Shown in pieces: positions 6,275-6,310 of a DNA stretch of 6,310 bases (position 1 is its first letter; each line of letters starts with the position of its first letter). The position numbers and the translations under genes were made by a program. Under the pieces are notes generated by a model. That model did not search any database and was not told the DNA's origin. It saw only the letters and a list, made by a program, of their open reading frames with translations. The stretch comes from Clostridia bacterium (GTDB lineage: Bacteria; Bacillota_A; Clostridia; Christensenellales; UBA1242), in NCBI GenBank assembly GCA_028701635.1, contig JAQVQJ010000078.1, forward strand, positions 1 through 6,310, written 5' to 3'.

Positions 6275-6282
6275 AAAGGAGG
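6275..6282 (+). promoter_or_regulatory. Strong Shine-Dalgarno sequence (AAAGGAGG)
   Basis: AAAGGAGG is a near-perfect match to the anti-Shine-Dalgarno sequence and stands 9 bases before the ATG at 6292. It decides that start over the open ATG at 6272, which has no upstream ribosome binding site. It contrasts with the four complete genes of the window, none of which has a comparable site. Confidence 0.85.
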
Positions 6283-6291
6283 ACAAATTAC

Positions 6292-6310
6292 ATGGGTGAA
6301 AACAAAGGCA
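6292..6310 (+). CDS. Start of a rightward gene (3' end outside window)
   Basis: Only the first six codons are present, reading MGENKG. The start is supported by the strong Shine-Dalgarno at 6275-6282 at ideal spacing. The product cannot be recognised from so few residues. It is transcribed away from the flippase gene, making 6005-6291 a divergent intergenic region. The better ribosome binding site suggests a more highly translated gene, or one with a different history from the polysaccharide genes. Confidence 0.7.

Noticed and set aside
6272..6310. Alternative + strand start reading MKGGQITWVK
   Set aside because: It stays open to the window edge but has no ribosome binding site, and its own first codons are the Shine-Dalgarno of the ATG at 6292.
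1..6310. CRISPR arrays, tRNA or rRNA genes, insertion sequences
   Set aside because: No regularly spaced repeats, cloverleaf, rRNA-like stretch, transposase or terminal inverted repeats were seen on either strand.

Overview
The window is strongly A+T-rich and looks like part of a surface-polysaccharide (capsule or exopolysaccharide) locus of the Wzx/Wzy type. The likely host is a low-G+C Gram-positive bacterium (Bacillota, or a Mollicutes-like relative). This rests on base composition, an EpsG-type polymerase and an AAAGGAGG ribosome binding site near the right edge. TGA ends three of the complete genes and tryptophan is written TGG, so the genetic code is not the Mycoplasma/Spiroplasma one. 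Genus cannot be told from this sequence.

Layout: (1) 1-87, the last 28 codons of an unidentified + strand gene. (2) 88-166, a short gap with a perfect extended -10 box placed so close to the next ATG that the mRNA could be leaderless. (3) 167-976 and 969-2024 (+), two overlapping glycosyltransferase genes. (4) 3176-6004 and 2028-3179 (-), a flippase gene followed by an EpsG-like polymerase gene, joined by a 4-base stop/start overlap. The two gene pairs converge tail to tail with 3 bases between stop codons and no visible intrinsic terminator. (5) 6005-6291, a divergent intergenic region with several inverted repeats and one direct repeat. (6) 6292-6310, the first codons of a rightward gene with a strong ribosome binding site.

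Inferred working model: the glycosyltransferases build a lipid-linked repeat unit on the cytoplasmic face of the membrane, the flippase moves it across, and the EpsG-like protein polymerises it outside.

The most unusual item is the 942-residue flippase. Its first ~475 residues are an ordinary 14-helix Wzx-like flippase. The rest has the layout of one MacB/FtsX-type ABC permease: one membrane helix, a ~265-residue outside domain, then three membrane helices. No ATPase for it lies in the window. The leader region of this gene also holds structures worth checking, including a 20-bp hairpin that pairs fully only in minus-strand RNA.
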